Source: Butyrivibrio hungatei DSM 14810
GTDB taxonomy: Bacteria; Bacillota; Clostridia; Lachnospirales; Lachnospiraceae
Assembly: GCF_900143205.1 (NCBI RefSeq)
Contig: NZ_FRDH01000003.1
Span: 558,001-622,000, forward strand
Reading direction: 5' to 3'
Length of the DNA: 64,000 nt
Shown: positions 45,568 to 54,513 of the stretch, one piece after another
Position numbering within the stretch: position 1 is the first letter of the stretch
How the letters are laid out: every line of letters starts with the position of its first letter
Position numbers and translations under genes: made by a program
Notes under the pieces: generated by a model
The model's database searches: none
What the model saw: the letters and a program-made list of their open reading frames with translations, nothing else
Told to the model about the DNA's origin: nothing

Positions 45568-45644
45568 ATGTAAATCACATTCTATATGTAAATTAAGAAA
45601 CTCACCGGCTTTAAGAAAAATCAACCAGTGATATTTCTTAAAAG

Positions 45645-45719
45645 TCGGGGTGACAGGATTCGAACCTGCGACCCCCTGCTCCCAAAGCAGGTGCTCTAGC
45701 CAAACTGAGCCACACCCCG
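45645..45719 (-). tRNA. tRNA-Pro (UGG)
   Basis: 75-nt cloverleaf, acceptor CGGGGTG / CACCCCG, anticodon loop TTTGGGA. It is the first tRNA of the cluster, about 30 nt after the predicted transcription start. Confidence 0.95.
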
Positions 45720-45759
45720 TCTCGCTTTGCGTTATGCCCTAAGCCGTAACGCGAGATTT

Positions 45760-45789
45760 ATTATATAATGATTTTCACTACAATGTCAA
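45760..45789 (-). promoter_or_regulatory. Promoter of the seven-tRNA operon
   Basis: Minus strand TTGACA (45784-45789), 18-bp spacer, TATAAT (45760-45765). The leader after it carries a TCTCGCGTTA / TAACGCAAAGCGAGA-like hairpin. Confidence 0.8.
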
Positions 45790-45827
45790 CACATTTTTTC
45801 AAGTTTTTTCTAAGTTTTTTTGCGTTC

Positions 45828-46310
45828 TTATAAGTACTTTATTTCATATTCTATTTCATGGTTATCATCCACTGAAAGCACGATGTAGCTTGGTCTTCGG
45901 CCCTCCTGTCTTGGGTAAGAAAGACTGCCAGGATTGAACACATACACTCCGCCAATAATTTTTGCCACCGGTTTATGTGTGTGTCCAAAACAAATAATAT
46001 CTGCTCCTCTTGATATTCCTTCGCTCCTAATATACTCAAGATCCATACTTACCATGTAGTTATGTCCGTGAGTTACAAAAAAAGTGTGGCCATCAAGTTT
46101 AAACTCCAGCTCTCTACTCAAGTTCGAGAAAAAATCGTTATTGCCTGCAACGAAATAAACCGGACAATTTGCAGCAAGCGCATACTTGCCTTCAGAGCCC
46201 TCAAAATCTCCGCAATGGATGATTCCATTTAATGGCTCTTCTATGTCCAAAACGTCATAAAAATTATCATCTCTCCCATGTGTATCACTAACGATCAAGT
46301 ACTTACGCAT
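45828..46310 (-). CDS. YfcE/MJ0936-family metallophosphoesterase
   Basis: A 160-residue metal-dependent phosphodiesterase. Motifs are SDTHGRDDNF near residue 8, IHCGDFEGS, AGNNDFFS, THGHNY near 80 and FGHTHKP near 107, all the metal ligands of the family. The substrate is unknown. It is the last gene of the run rlmL-like, amidase-like, rdgB and this gene, 21 nt after rdgB. Confidence 0.93.
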   Translation of the reverse strand: MRKYLIVSDTHGRDDNFYDVLDIEEPLNGIIHCGDFEGSEGKYALAANCPVYFVAGNNDFFSNLSRELEFKLDGHTFFVTHGHNYMVSMDLEYIRSEGISRGADIICFGHTHKPVAKIIGGVYVFNPGSLSYPRQEGRRPSYIVLSVDDNHEIEYEIKYL

Positions 46311-46331
46311 TCCAAAACTCCCCGCTGCCTT

Positions 46332-46952
46332 TTATGATATCTTTTCCCTCAGAAGTTTCTCCATCTCCCTAAGTGCCTTACCTCTGTGGCTGATGGCATT
46401 CTTCTCCTCCGGAGAGATCTCTGCACTGGTCTTTCCATATTCAGGCAAATAGAAAATAGGATCATATCCAAAACCGTTTTCTCCGGCTATTTCATAGCCT
46501 ATTCTGCCCTCAATGGTACCAAGTGTTGAGAGACTGCTTCCATCAGGTAAAAAAGCTGATATAGCGCAAACAAACCTGGCTGTACGCTTTTCATCAGGAA
46601 CACCATTTAATCTTTCAATGAGATTGTTGTTCTTTTCTGTATATGATGTATCTTTTCCCATATATCTAGCTGAATAGATTCCAGGTTCTTTGTTAAGATA
46701 ATCGATCTCAAGTCCAGAATCATCTGCAAGAACTATAGTTTCTGCTGCCTTTTCTGGTTCTTTTGCCTTGAGTTCTTCATATACCGCCTTAGACTTGATA
46801 AGAGAATTCTCAGCAAATGTTGTGCCGTTTTCCTCTACATCACCTTCTACTCCTGCTTCCTTCATGGAAAGGATCTCTACTCCAAGATCTCCTAATATCT
46901 CGCGGATCTCAATCATTTTGTTCTTGTTTCCAGTAGCAAATACTATTCTCAT
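46332..46952 (-). CDS. rdgB: XTP/dITP pyrophosphatase (HAM1/RdgB)
   Basis: RdgB removes deaminated purine nucleotides (dITP, XTP) from the pool. The 206-residue protein starts MRIVFATGNKNKMIEIREIL, with the substrate motif TFAENSLIKSKAVYEE and catalytic region VLADDSGLEIDYLNKEPGIYSAR, plus GFGYDPIFYLPEYGKTSAE. It begins with a 4-bp ATGA overlap with the stop of the amidase-like gene, so its translation is coupled. Confidence 0.97.
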   Translation of the reverse strand: MRIVFATGNKNKMIEIREILGDLGVEILSMKEAGVEGDVEENGTTFAENSLIKSKAVYEELKAKEPEKAAETIVLADDSGLEIDYLNKEPGIYSARYMGKDTSYTEKNNNLIERLNGVPDEKRTARFVCAISAFLPDGSSLSTLGTIEGRIGYEIAGENGFGYDPIFYLPEYGKTSAEISPEEKNAISHRGKALREMEKLLREKIS

Positions 46953-47935
46953 TTTTTCTCCTCAAAAGCCTCCAGGATTGCCTGATACACTCCCTCAGCT
47001 ATTTTTTTACTATCATCAGCGCCGGAGTACTCTTTGCTTATTTCTACTCTGGCTGCTGGAACTTTTGTACAGCAAAGGACCTGATCGCTTCCGTCATCCT
47101 CAAACACGCCTTCAGCTGAAGCTCCTAACTTATATGCACAGTTTTTTTCAAGGATGTTGGCAAATTCGGCGTTATTAAAGTCTCTCAGGAAATACTGCCC
47201 GTTGTAAAAAGACGATACACCCTTTCCGCCAAGCTTAAGCTCCACAACAAAATCCGCCCCGCTATCCTTTATAAGAGCGCATCTTTTCTCAATATCAGCT
47301 TCATCATCAGAAAGTCTCGTGTAATAAAACTTGATATTATTGTCATCGTCTGTTGTTGCAATACCGCGTACAGCAAGGGACATATCAAGCAGGGCCTGAC
47401 TATTTCCTGCCCCCTCACTTTCACAGTCCACAACTACTATATTTTCATACATATCTTTTGGTTTTGCAAAAGAAACTTCTATAGTGCTGTTTTCTGTGAG
47501 AGAGCTGGCATTTGCGTATAAACCGTCAAATTTAAAATCCAGACAAACGCTTCCCGTGTCATTCTCAGCATAGCAAACAGCGCTTTCTAAGATATCAAGA
47601 TCCGTCAGAACCGCGTTATCAAGGTAAAACCCTTCTTCGCGGCTCTCAATGTAGATCTTGAGTTCGTGATCGATATATTTATCTTCAAGAATGATATCAT
47701 CAGAGCTGACAGTCTTAGCAAGCGGAATAATGAGCTTGCCAGATTGACTATCCGTAACATTCCTATCTATGAGAATGTTGTAGGAATCCTCAGCATTTCC
47801 TCTATCCACATGAGTTCCTGCAGCATCTGTGATCATAATATGCTTGGTTGCTGATCTTTGCAGCATCACAGCAATAGAAACTACCCCAAAGACGGCTGTT
47901 CTGATCGCCATCTTTTTCATTTCCGAATTATTCAT
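46949..47935 (-). CDS. Degenerate N-acetylmuramoyl-L-alanine amidase-like protein
   Basis: The 328-residue protein has an N-terminal signal-anchor (MAIRTAVFGVVSIAVML), a beta-rich domain (about 30-170) and a C-terminal domain (about 170-328) that follows the amidase_3 layout: IVVVDCESEGAGNSQALLDM, FYYTRLSDDEADIEKRC, DSGADFVVELKLG and the final helix ADDSKKIAEGVYQAILEAFE. The zinc-ligand motifs of active amidases (DPGHGG, SIHxN) are replaced by DCESEG and VELKL, so it probably cannot bind zinc. It overlaps rdgB by 4 bp. The amidase assignment rests on pattern reading only. Confidence 0.65.
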   Translation of the reverse strand: MNNSEMKKMAIRTAVFGVVSIAVMLQRSATKHIMITDAAGTHVDRGNAEDSYNILIDRNVTDSQSGKLIIPLAKTVSSDDIILEDKYIDHELKIYIESREEGFYLDNAVLTDLDILESAVCYAENDTGSVCLDFKFDGLYANASSLTENSTIEVSFAKPKDMYENIVVVDCESEGAGNSQALLDMSLAVRGIATTDDDNNIKFYYTRLSDDEADIEKRCALIKDSGADFVVELKLGGKGVSSFYNGQYFLRDFNNAEFANILEKNCAYKLGASAEGVFEDDGSDQVLCCTKVPAARVEISKEYSGADDSKKIAEGVYQAILEAFEEKK

Positions 47936-47960
47936 TATCTGATCCTATCATAAGTTGCAA

Positions 47961-49115
47961 TTAGTTACTTGTTCTCTTTGGTGGCTTTGGTCCCATGTAC
48001 TGATAAAAATAGGTCCTGATCATGCCGTTATAGATCTTTCTGTTTTTATCAGCTTTTTTACCAATATATTTCTCTGCCTGCTCAAAGCCGGTAATAAGGT
48101 ACATAGACCATGAATCAAGAGCCTTGTATCTCTCTCCAATAGTCTTATAAAGAGCTGGAAGCTCCTTCTGATCACCAATTCTCTCACCATACGGTGGATT
48201 GGTAATGATAAAGCCATACTTTTTCCTGTGGCTAAGATCTGCAATGTCCCTTGCCTGGAAATGGATAAGATGATCTACTCCAGCTTTCTTGGCATTGATC
48301 CTTGCAATCTCGACCATCTCAGGATCAAGGTCATAGCCTTGAATATCTGTCTCAACATCAGTAATGATCTCGTCTCTTGCCTCATCACGGACATCCGCCC
48401 AGTTCTGAGGAGTGATGAGATGCTTCCAAGTCTCAGCTGTAAAGTGTCTATTCATACCTGGTGCAATATTAGCAGCCATCATGGCAGCCTCAATAGGGAA
48501 TGTACCACTACCACAAAAAGGATCCACAAGTATCCTGTCTCCGTGCCATGGTGTCAGCATAATAAGTGCTGCAGCAAGGTTCTCAGCTATAGGAGCCTTA
48601 GACTCAAGTCTACGATAGCCTCTCTTGTGCAGTGAATCTCCAGTTGTATCAAGAGCTACAGTAACTTCGTCCTTCAAAAGAAAAACTCTGATAGGATAAT
48701 CTTCAGCGTCTTCCTTGAACCAGTCTGTGTGATAGCTCTGTTTCATTTTCTCGACGATGGCTTTTTTCATGATGGACTGGATATCTGATGGACTAAAGAG
48801 CTTACTTTTGACACTAGAAGCCTTTTTTACCCAGAATTTTCCTCTCTCGGGAATAAATTCTTCCCATGGAAGAGCCTTAGTACCCTGATAGAGTTCCTCA
48901 AAGGTCTCAGCATGGAAGCTTCCTACCTTGATAAGAATTCTCTCAGCTGTTCTAAGTCCGATATTGGCGCGGCATACAGCATCAGCATCTCCAGCAAAAG
49001 AGATCCTGCCGTCCGAAACCTCAGTAATATCATATCCCAGATCGATTATTTCTTTTTTCAGTACTGCTTCAAGACCGAAATGGCATGGAGCAATTAATTC
49101 AATTTTTTTCATCAT
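47961..49115 (-). CDS. THUMP-domain class I RNA methyltransferase (RlmL/YpsC type)
   Basis: The 384-residue protein has an N-terminal ferredoxin-like and THUMP region (about 1-160) and a SAM methyltransferase domain with DPFCGSGTFPIEAAMMAANI near 200, DLDPEMVEIAR near 258 and the catalytic NPPYGERIG near 305. It fits the YpsC/RlmL-N group that makes m2G in 23S rRNA. No Shine-Dalgarno is seen; a TATAAT ends 7 nt before ATG 49115, so the mRNA may be leaderless. It heads the run with the amidase-like gene and rdgB. Confidence 0.92.
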   Translation of the reverse strand: MMKKIELIAPCHFGLEAVLKKEIIDLGYDITEVSDGRISFAGDADAVCRANIGLRTAERILIKVGSFHAETFEELYQGTKALPWEEFIPERGKFWVKKASSVKSKLFSPSDIQSIMKKAIVEKMKQSYHTDWFKEDAEDYPIRVFLLKDEVTVALDTTGDSLHKRGYRRLESKAPIAENLAAALIMLTPWHGDRILVDPFCGSGTFPIEAAMMAANIAPGMNRHFTAETWKHLITPQNWADVRDEARDEIITDVETDIQGYDLDPEMVEIARINAKKAGVDHLIHFQARDIADLSHRKKYGFIITNPPYGERIGDQKELPALYKTIGERYKALDSWSMYLITGFEQAEKYIGKKADKNRKIYNGMIRTYFYQYMGPKPPKRTSN

Positions 49116-49122
49116 AGATTAA

Positions 49123-49128
49123 ATTATA
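49123..49128 (-). promoter_or_regulatory. -10 element 7 nt ahead of the THUMP methyltransferase start
   Basis: Minus-strand TATAAT, then TTAATCT, then ATG. The same spacing as before the YigZ start. An A-tract of eight lies about 20 nt upstream; no clear -35 is seen. Confidence 0.45.
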
Positions 49129-49151
49129 CAATATCCATTCTTTTTTTTATA

Positions 49152-49187
49152 GAAAAAAAGGATGCATCTGAAACCAGATGCATCCAT
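49152..49187 (-). terminator. Terminator of tRNA-Arg(ACG)
   Basis: Stem GGATGCATCTG / CAGATGCATCC, followed on the minus strand by seven T. Confidence 0.9.
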
Positions 49188-49192
49188 TCTAA

Positions 49193-49266
49193 TGTGCGTG
49201 ACAGGATTCGAACCCACGACCTTCTGGTCCGTAGCCAGACGCTCTATCCAGCTGAGCTACACGCAC
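49193..49266 (-). tRNA. tRNA-Arg (ACG)
   Basis: 74-nt cloverleaf, acceptor GTGCGTG / CACGCAC, A discriminator, anticodon loop CTACGGA. The A34 would be edited to inosine. Confidence 0.95.
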
Positions 49267-49322
49267 TCATGTCTTGCGACAACATGTTATATTATATTCG
49301 CGGCAAATATCTTTGTCAACAA

Positions 49323-50462
49323 TTAATTCTCATAAGGTGAATAGCCACCATTTTCTGCCGCTTCCTCGGCTTTGGTCTGGTTTACAAGAGCTTCCATGTC
49401 AGGTCTTGCAAATTCAAAGCATGCCAGTACTTCAGGTGAAAATACGCCGCATTCTCCATCCTTGATCATCTCAAAGGCTTTATCCAAAGGATATGCAGAC
49501 TTATATACCCTATCACTCACTAAGGCGTCGTAAACGTCAGAGATTGCTGTAAGCTGAGCTGCTATAGAATTTTCTTTTCCCCTAAGTCCATCAGGATAAC
49601 CGCCGCCATCCCATCTCTCATGGTGATGCCTGCAGATATCAAGACACATCTCATAGTACTCTTTTTCCTGAATGTCTTTTAACCTTTCAATGATCTCACA
49701 TCCTCGTGTTGTGTGAGATTTCATAACCTCGAACTCTTCAGATGTAAGTCTTCCAGGCTTTAGAAGAATCGAATCCGGAACTGCTATCTTACCTATATCG
49801 TGCATAGCAGAAGCCTGAGTCATGACGTCTATAATATGCGGTGTCAGTCCAAGATCCGGATAATTGTTCATAGCAGTAAGAGCCAGGATACGCACAAAGC
49901 CCTTGATACGCTTTAGGTGGTATCCTGATTCCATACTTCTGAATTCAACAATCGTAGCAATAGTGTCTATAACCTTCTCATTGCTGGACTGCAATTTTTC
50001 TTCCTGCTTTTTAAGATACAAATACTGCTTCTTGAGGACTCTGGTCTGATCATCTACTTGAATTTCAAGATTATTCTTGTGATCATAGAGCTCTATAGTT
50101 CTAGATACTCGTCTATCAACGATAACAGGATCAAAAGGCTTATGTATAACATCAGCAGCGCCCTTCTGATAACTGTTTCTCTCAGCCTCAGTAGAAGTAT
50201 CTGCTGTGATCATAAGTACAGGGATAGTCTCATTTAAATTATCCTTTTCTGTCATAGCCTCCAAAACAGCGTAGCCGTCCATTTCTGGCATTACAATATC
50301 AAGAAGGATAGCAGCAAGCTTGCCTTCGTTTTCTTCCATCATCTTGATTGCTTCTATGCCATTTCCAGCCTCAAGGATATTATATTTTTCTTTGAATATC
50401 TCTGCCAGAATGCCTCTGTTGATTTCATTATCATCAACAACAAGAATATAGCGATCTGCCAT
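49323..50462 (-). CDS. Response regulator with HD-GYP phosphodiesterase domain
   Basis: The 379-residue protein has a receiver domain (about 1-125) with the acidic pocket VVDDNE and phosphorylatable Asp in LLDIVMPEMDGYA, a coiled linker (about 130-170) and an HD-GYP domain with HDIGKIAVPD and HHERWDGGGYPDGL. It would hydrolyse c-di-GMP when phosphorylated. ATG 50462 follows GGAGG by 5 nt; the longer frame to 50477 covers it. It lies 31 nt after the second thiolase gene in the same direction. No histidine kinase is adjacent. Confidence 0.93.
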   Translation of the reverse strand: MADRYILVVDDNEINRGILAEIFKEKYNILEAGNGIEAIKMMEENEGKLAAILLDIVMPEMDGYAVLEAMTEKDNLNETIPVLMITADTSTEAERNSYQKGAADVIHKPFDPVIVDRRVSRTIELYDHKNNLEIQVDDQTRVLKKQYLYLKKQEEKLQSSNEKVIDTIATIVEFRSMESGYHLKRIKGFVRILALTAMNNYPDLGLTPHIIDVMTQASAMHDIGKIAVPDSILLKPGRLTSEEFEVMKSHTTRGCEIIERLKDIQEKEYYEMCLDICRHHHERWDGGGYPDGLRGKENSIAAQLTAISDVYDALVSDRVYKSAYPLDKAFEMIKDGECGVFSPEVLACFEFARPDMEALVNQTKAEEAAENGGYSPYEN

Positions 50463-50493
50463 ACATACCTCCGTCAAAAGAAGTAGTGAAGTA

Positions 50494-51675
50494 TTAGCGC
50501 TCTACTATCGCAGCACATCCCATTCCGCCGCCTACGCAAAGAGTAGCAAGACCCTTGTGTGCGTCACGTCTCTGCATCTCGTAAAGAAGTGAAACAAGGA
50601 TTCTATTTCCTGAGCATCCTACTGGATGTCCAAGAGCGATAGCGCCACCGTTTACATTGAGTACATCATTGCTAAATCCAAGGTCATGCTGAACAGCAAC
50701 TGACTGTGCAGCAAAAGCCTCATTTGCTTCTATAAGTTCGAAGTCACCGATTGAATATCCTGCCTTCTTCATAACCTTCTGTGTAGCAGCTACTGGTCCG
50801 ATACCCATGATGCTAGGCTCAACACCTGCAAGCTCACCAGCGATCCATGTTCCTAAAGGCTTAACTCCGAGCTCTTTTGCCTTCTCTTCACTCATAACGA
50901 TGATCGCAGAAGCTGCATCATTGATTCCTGAAGAGTTAGCTGCTGTAACTACGCCGCCATCTTTCTTGAATGCTGGCTTAAGATGTGAGATACCTTCAGC
51001 AGTAACGCCCTTTCTTGGTCCCTCATCTGTATCAAATACGATAGTACCTTTCTTGGTCTTGATCTCTACAGGTACGATTTCTTCTTTGAACTTACCTTCT
51101 GCAATAGCCTTTTCAGCCTTGTTCTGTGACCAGGCAGCAAACTCATCAAGCTGCTCTCTTGTAAGGTGCCACTGCTCAGCAATGTTCTCAGCTGTAATAC
51201 CCATGTGATATCCGCCAAATGCATCCGTAAGAGCATCCTTGATCATAGCATCCTGAAGCTCGCCTGATCCCATTCTGTATCCATAACGGCCCTGCTGCAT
51301 GAGATAAGGAGCCATTGACATATTCTCCATACCACCTGCTACGATGATATCTGCATCGCCCATTCCAATGAGCTTAGCAGCAAGGTTTACGCAGTGAAGT
51401 CCTGATCCGCAAAGTACGTTGATAGTTGTTGCTGGTACCTCTACAGGAATACCTGCATTGATAGCTGCCTGTCTAGCTGGGTTCTGTCCAAGTCCTGCCT
51501 GGATTACACATCCCATGTATACTTCATCAACCTGCTCTGGTTTAACGCCCGCTCTCTTAAGAGCCTCCTTAACAACGATTGCTCCAAGAGCTGGTGCTGG
51601 TGTTGTTGATAATGTTCCGCCCATTGTTCCGATAGCTGTTCTACAAGCTCCGGCCAAAACTACTTTTCTTGCCAT
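50494..51675 (-). CDS. Acetyl-CoA acetyltransferase (second copy)
   Basis: This thiolase joins two acetyl-CoA to acetoacetyl-CoA. The 393-residue protein has the active Cys in [14 protein letters not shown] near residue 90, the His in [15 protein letters not shown] near 349 and the second Cys in [11 protein letters not shown] near 379. It is clearly a paralogue of the operon thiolase at 60765-61955. It is transcribed ahead of an HD-GYP response regulator and not with butyrate genes. GGAGG precedes ATG. Confidence 0.95.
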   Translation of the reverse strand: MARKVVLAGACRTAIGTMGGTLSTTPAPALGAIVVKEALKRAGVKPEQVDEVYMGCVIQAGLGQNPARQAAINAGIPVEVPATTINVLCGSGLHCVNLAAKLIGMGDADIIVAGGMENMSMAPYLMQQGRYGYRMGSGELQDAMIKDALTDAFGGYHMGITAENIAEQWHLTREQLDEFAAWSQNKAEKAIAEGKFKEEIVPVEIKTKKGTIVFDTDEGPRKGVTAEGISHLKPAFKKDGGVVTAANSSGINDAASAIIVMSEEKAKELGVKPLGTWIAGELAGVEPSIMGIGPVAATQKVMKKAGYSIGDFELIEANEAFAAQSVAVQHDLGFSNDVLNVNGGAIALGHPVGCSGNRILVSLLYEMQRRDAHKGLATLCVGGGMGCAAIVER

Positions 51676-51810
51676 ATTATGTTATCCTCCGTTTTTGTGA
51701 ATTAAAAGAAGTGGTAGAGCCCACTATGACCTCATACCACTTTTATTCTACCATTACTAGCCCATAGGCTCAATGATTTTACATATTTTTTATCGTTTTA
51801 TTGAATATAA

Positions 51811-52557
51811 TTATCGAGTATTTAAACTGAGCGGAAGCTCTAGACCATGAGTTTCCAGAAGTTCTTTATCACGCAATATCGTATTAGTATCCCCATCAGC
51901 AATAATGCGGCCTTCATCCAAAAGAATCGTCCTCTTGCAGGTATCCATGATGAAATCAAGGTCATGAGAGGTAATGATCTTAAGAACATCTAGTTCATTA
52001 AGTATACCTATCAGATTTCTTCTGTTCCTAGGATCAAGGGCGATAGAAGGTTCATCCATGATGATGATATCAGGTTCCATGGAAAGGATCGTAGCTATAG
52101 AGGAAAGCTTTTTTTCGCCGCCAGAAAGCTTATAGGTGTGCTTATCTCTAATATGTGTAGCATGTACCTTCTCAAGAGCTTCAGTAACTCTTCTTTGGAC
52201 CTCGTCCTCAGAAAGCCCATAATTACGAGGACCGAAAGCTACGTCATCTTCTACTTTAGACAAAAAGAGCTGACTATCAGAGTCTTGAAAAACAAATCCC
52301 ACATGCTCTCTGATATGATTTAAGTTCTTTTTATTGACTTCATGGCCCGCTACTGTGAGCTTACCTGTGTAATCAAGCTTAAGCCCCACTAATATCTTCA
52401 TAAGAGTTGACTTGCCGATTCCATTTGCTCCTATAATGCCTATGCTCTCACCATCTCTTGCCGTCAGGCTTATATCCTGAAGCACATTATTTCCATCCTC
52501 ATAGGTAAAACTTAAGTTTTCAATTTTTAACAGTTCTCCGTGTATACCAGTCTTCAT
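51811..52557 (-). CDS. cbiO: ECF/cobalt-nickel ABC transporter ATP-binding protein (CbiO type)
   Basis: The 248-residue ATPase has Walker A GANGIGKST near residue 42, the Q-loop VFQDSDSQLF, signature LSGGEKKLSSIA, Walker B IIIMDEPS and the H-loop ITSHD. The start at 52557 overlaps the stop of the membrane subunit gene by 4 bp (ATGA), and GGAGAG lies 8 nt upstream; the longer frame to 52599 is inside that gene. Only one ATPase is encoded, so it acts as a homodimer. Confidence 0.93.
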   Translation of the reverse strand: MKTGIHGELLKIENLSFTYEDGNNVLQDISLTARDGESIGIIGANGIGKSTLMKILVGLKLDYTGKLTVAGHEVNKKNLNHIREHVGFVFQDSDSQLFLSKVEDDVAFGPRNYGLSEDEVQRRVTEALEKVHATHIRDKHTYKLSGGEKKLSSIATILSMEPDIIIMDEPSIALDPRNRRNLIGILNELDVLKIITSHDLDFIMDTCKRTILLDEGRIIADGDTNTILRDKELLETHGLELPLSLNTR

Positions 52558-53327
52558 AAAATAACTCTCCACCTGATCAAAATAAAGATTACAATCCATA
52601 CAACAGGAAAGATAATGTCTGTTTTCTTAACCTTCTTTTTGACTGTGTTAAAATCCCCTTTAAAGCCTCTAAGAAGCATACTTTCATATACTCGTTCTGC
52701 TCTGTCCATACTGCGAAGCAGCCACTGACCCACAAGAGTTCCCCAGGCGCTATAGTGGATACCTTTTTGTGATGGAGCTCTCAGGCTATAGGCCGTTGTT
52801 ATCCTTCCAGCCTCCTCTGCCATAACTCCAAAATATCTGTATATCAGCATTATGACTAATATCATTATCTTAGGCATTTTTATACATCCAAACGCATAGC
52901 AGATGTCATCGATAGAGGTTGTTATTATAAGAGAATATGCTGCAAGCACAGTATACACCCCCTTTATTACAAGGGTGAGCATAGAAAGCATTCCAGTAGT
53001 TATTCCAATTTTACCAATATAGAAAAGAACTGTTTTATCAAAAAAAGGATTGAATATACCAACAAATATTACTAGAGGCAAAACCAGCCTCATTCGGTAT
53101 ATCCCATCCCTAAAAGACAGGTCACCTATCACAAATATAAACACAAGATACACTGACATAAGGATCAGTGTAACGATATCATACTTGTTAATAGATGCCA
53201 CTAAAACTATGTATAAAACGCTAACAAGCAGCTTTCCCAAAGGATGAAGTTCATTCATCCAATGAGAACGCTGCTGCATTTCTTGAATTTTACTTAGTTC
53301 ATTTAAATTCTTTTCAATAGAACTCAT
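52554..53327 (-). CDS. cbiQ: ECF transporter transmembrane subunit (CbiQ type)
   Basis: The 257-residue membrane protein has about five helices and the coupling motif SMDRAERVYESMLLRGFKGD near residue 203, with ARG-like element LRG used to contact the ATPase. It lies between the CbiM-type gene (15 nt upstream) and cbiO (4-bp overlap), forming a metal uptake system. No RBS anomalies. Confidence 0.92.
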   Translation of the reverse strand: MSSIEKNLNELSKIQEMQQRSHWMNELHPLGKLLVSVLYIVLVASINKYDIVTLILMSVYLVFIFVIGDLSFRDGIYRMRLVLPLVIFVGIFNPFFDKTVLFYIGKIGITTGMLSMLTLVIKGVYTVLAAYSLIITTSIDDICYAFGCIKMPKIMILVIMLIYRYFGVMAEEAGRITTAYSLRAPSQKGIHYSAWGTLVGQWLLRSMDRAERVYESMLLRGFKGDFNTVKKKVKKTDIIFPVVWIVIFILIRWRVIL

Positions 53328-53342
53328 TTAATAAATCAGCTA

Positions 53343-54347
53343 TTAGTTCGAAGCCTCTTTTTTCTTAAAGAACTTGAACGCATAGCATGCTCCTACGGTA
53401 ATAAGGACAACTACTATTGCTCCTACTATACCAGAAAAGCTTGTGCCGAGTACAGACTCACTATTAGAAAATGCATAATCAGGAAGAAGTGATGTTGTTT
53501 CCTGAATATCTGCTGCTGTTTCATAAGCTCCGCCAGTTACCTCTAATTCTGATGTTCCGGCAACCTGTTCCATAGACCACTCAAGTCCATCTGGGAAAGC
53601 TGAAGCAAAGAGTGAAACGATGCCGCCGCAGATTGCTGCAAGTACTGCAATAACAATAATAGTATTCTTGAATGATAACTTTCCTTCTCTGGCTGTTGTC
53701 TCTTCACCAAGGCCCCATAACAGTTCTGGTCTAGCCTCATATACAAAAACAAGCACTGCAGCTGTAATAAGTCCCTCAACGAATCCAATAGCCAGGTGAA
53801 TCGGCTGCATAGTAGCTACAAATACTGAGAATGGAAGTTCTGTTATACCTGATAAAAGAGTCTCAATAGTAACTGAGAAAGCTCCCATCTGAAGTGTCAG
53901 CACGCATCCTATAATTGATGCTGCGATTATCTTTGCCCTTGAGGCGCCTTTTTTCATGAATGGCTTCCATATCAGAAGCGCTCCAACAAAGCACCCGTAA
54001 AAGGCCATATTCCATATATTACATCCTAAAGCCAGTAATCCTCCATCTGCAAATAAGAGGCACTGTACCAGTAATACTCCGATCATAGTAAGGAATCCAG
54101 CGAAAGGTCCAAGCATTGCTGAAAGCATCATTCCTCCGCAAAGATGTCCTGAAGAACCTGTTCCAGGAATTGTGAAGTTGAGCATCTGTGTTGCAAATAC
54201 AAAGGCTCCCATAACTCCCATTACCGGAATCTTCTTTGGGTCATTTTCTTCTCTTACTTTTTTAACAGAAAGACCTGCTGTTCCTGTTGATAAAACATAC
54301 ATGGTGCCCGCAACTGCTGGTGCAACCAACGCATCTGCCATATGCAT
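53343..54347 (-). CDS. CbiM/NikM substrate-binding membrane protein fused to PDGLE domain
   Basis: The 334-residue protein begins MHMADALVAPAVAGTMY; the His at position 2 in the new N-terminus binds Co or Ni in this family. The CbiM part (about 1-215) includes IPGTGSSGHLCGGMMLSAMLG and LGCNIWNMAFYG. The C-terminal part (about 225-330) has two helices around FASAFPDGLEWSMEQVAG, the PDGLE domain that replaces a separate CbiN/NikN subunit. Either cobalt or nickel is possible; no B12 riboswitch is seen. An inverted repeat at 54415-54447 may be the operator. Confidence 0.9.
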   Translation of the reverse strand: MHMADALVAPAVAGTMYVLSTGTAGLSVKKVREENDPKKIPVMGVMGAFVFATQMLNFTIPGTGSSGHLCGGMMLSAMLGPFAGFLTMIGVLLVQCLLFADGGLLALGCNIWNMAFYGCFVGALLIWKPFMKKGASRAKIIAASIIGCVLTLQMGAFSVTIETLLSGITELPFSVFVATMQPIHLAIGFVEGLITAAVLVFVYEARPELLWGLGEETTAREGKLSFKNTIIVIAVLAAICGGIVSLFASAFPDGLEWSMEQVAGTSELEVTGGAYETAADIQETTSLLPDYAFSNSESVLGTSFSGIVGAIVVVLITVGACYAFKFFKKKEASN

Positions 54348-54414
54348 AATTCTTTACCCCCATGGTACTCAAATTCTTGTTTTCGAAACTCATATGCGCG
54401 CTATATAAGTTTAT

Positions 54415-54447
54415 GTGTATATTTGTCTGGATATGAACAAAATACAC
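54415..54447. promoter_or_regulatory. Inverted repeat upstream of the metal transporter operon
   Basis: GTGTATATTTGT (54415-54426) and ACAAAATACAC (54437-54447) are inverted with one base of slip and 10 nt between. It lies 68 bp ahead of the start codon, a usual operator position. No NikR consensus match is claimed. Confidence 0.6.
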
Positions 54448-54471
54448 CTTGGCAACATAATGAGTATAATT

Positions 54472-54503
54472 CAAGAAAAACAAGGCTCACAAGCCCCCTA
54501 GGG
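54472..54503 (-). terminator. Probable terminator after mtnA
   Basis: On the minus strand a CCCCCTAGGGGG palindrome is followed by GGCTTGTGAGCC and TTGTTTTTCTTG. Confidence 0.55.
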
Positions 54504-54513
54504 GGTTATAAAT

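Noticed and set aside
54348-54513. Cobalamin riboswitch ahead of cbiM
   Set aside because: The region of about 165 nt has no B12-box-like GCCACTG and is too short for a full aptamer.
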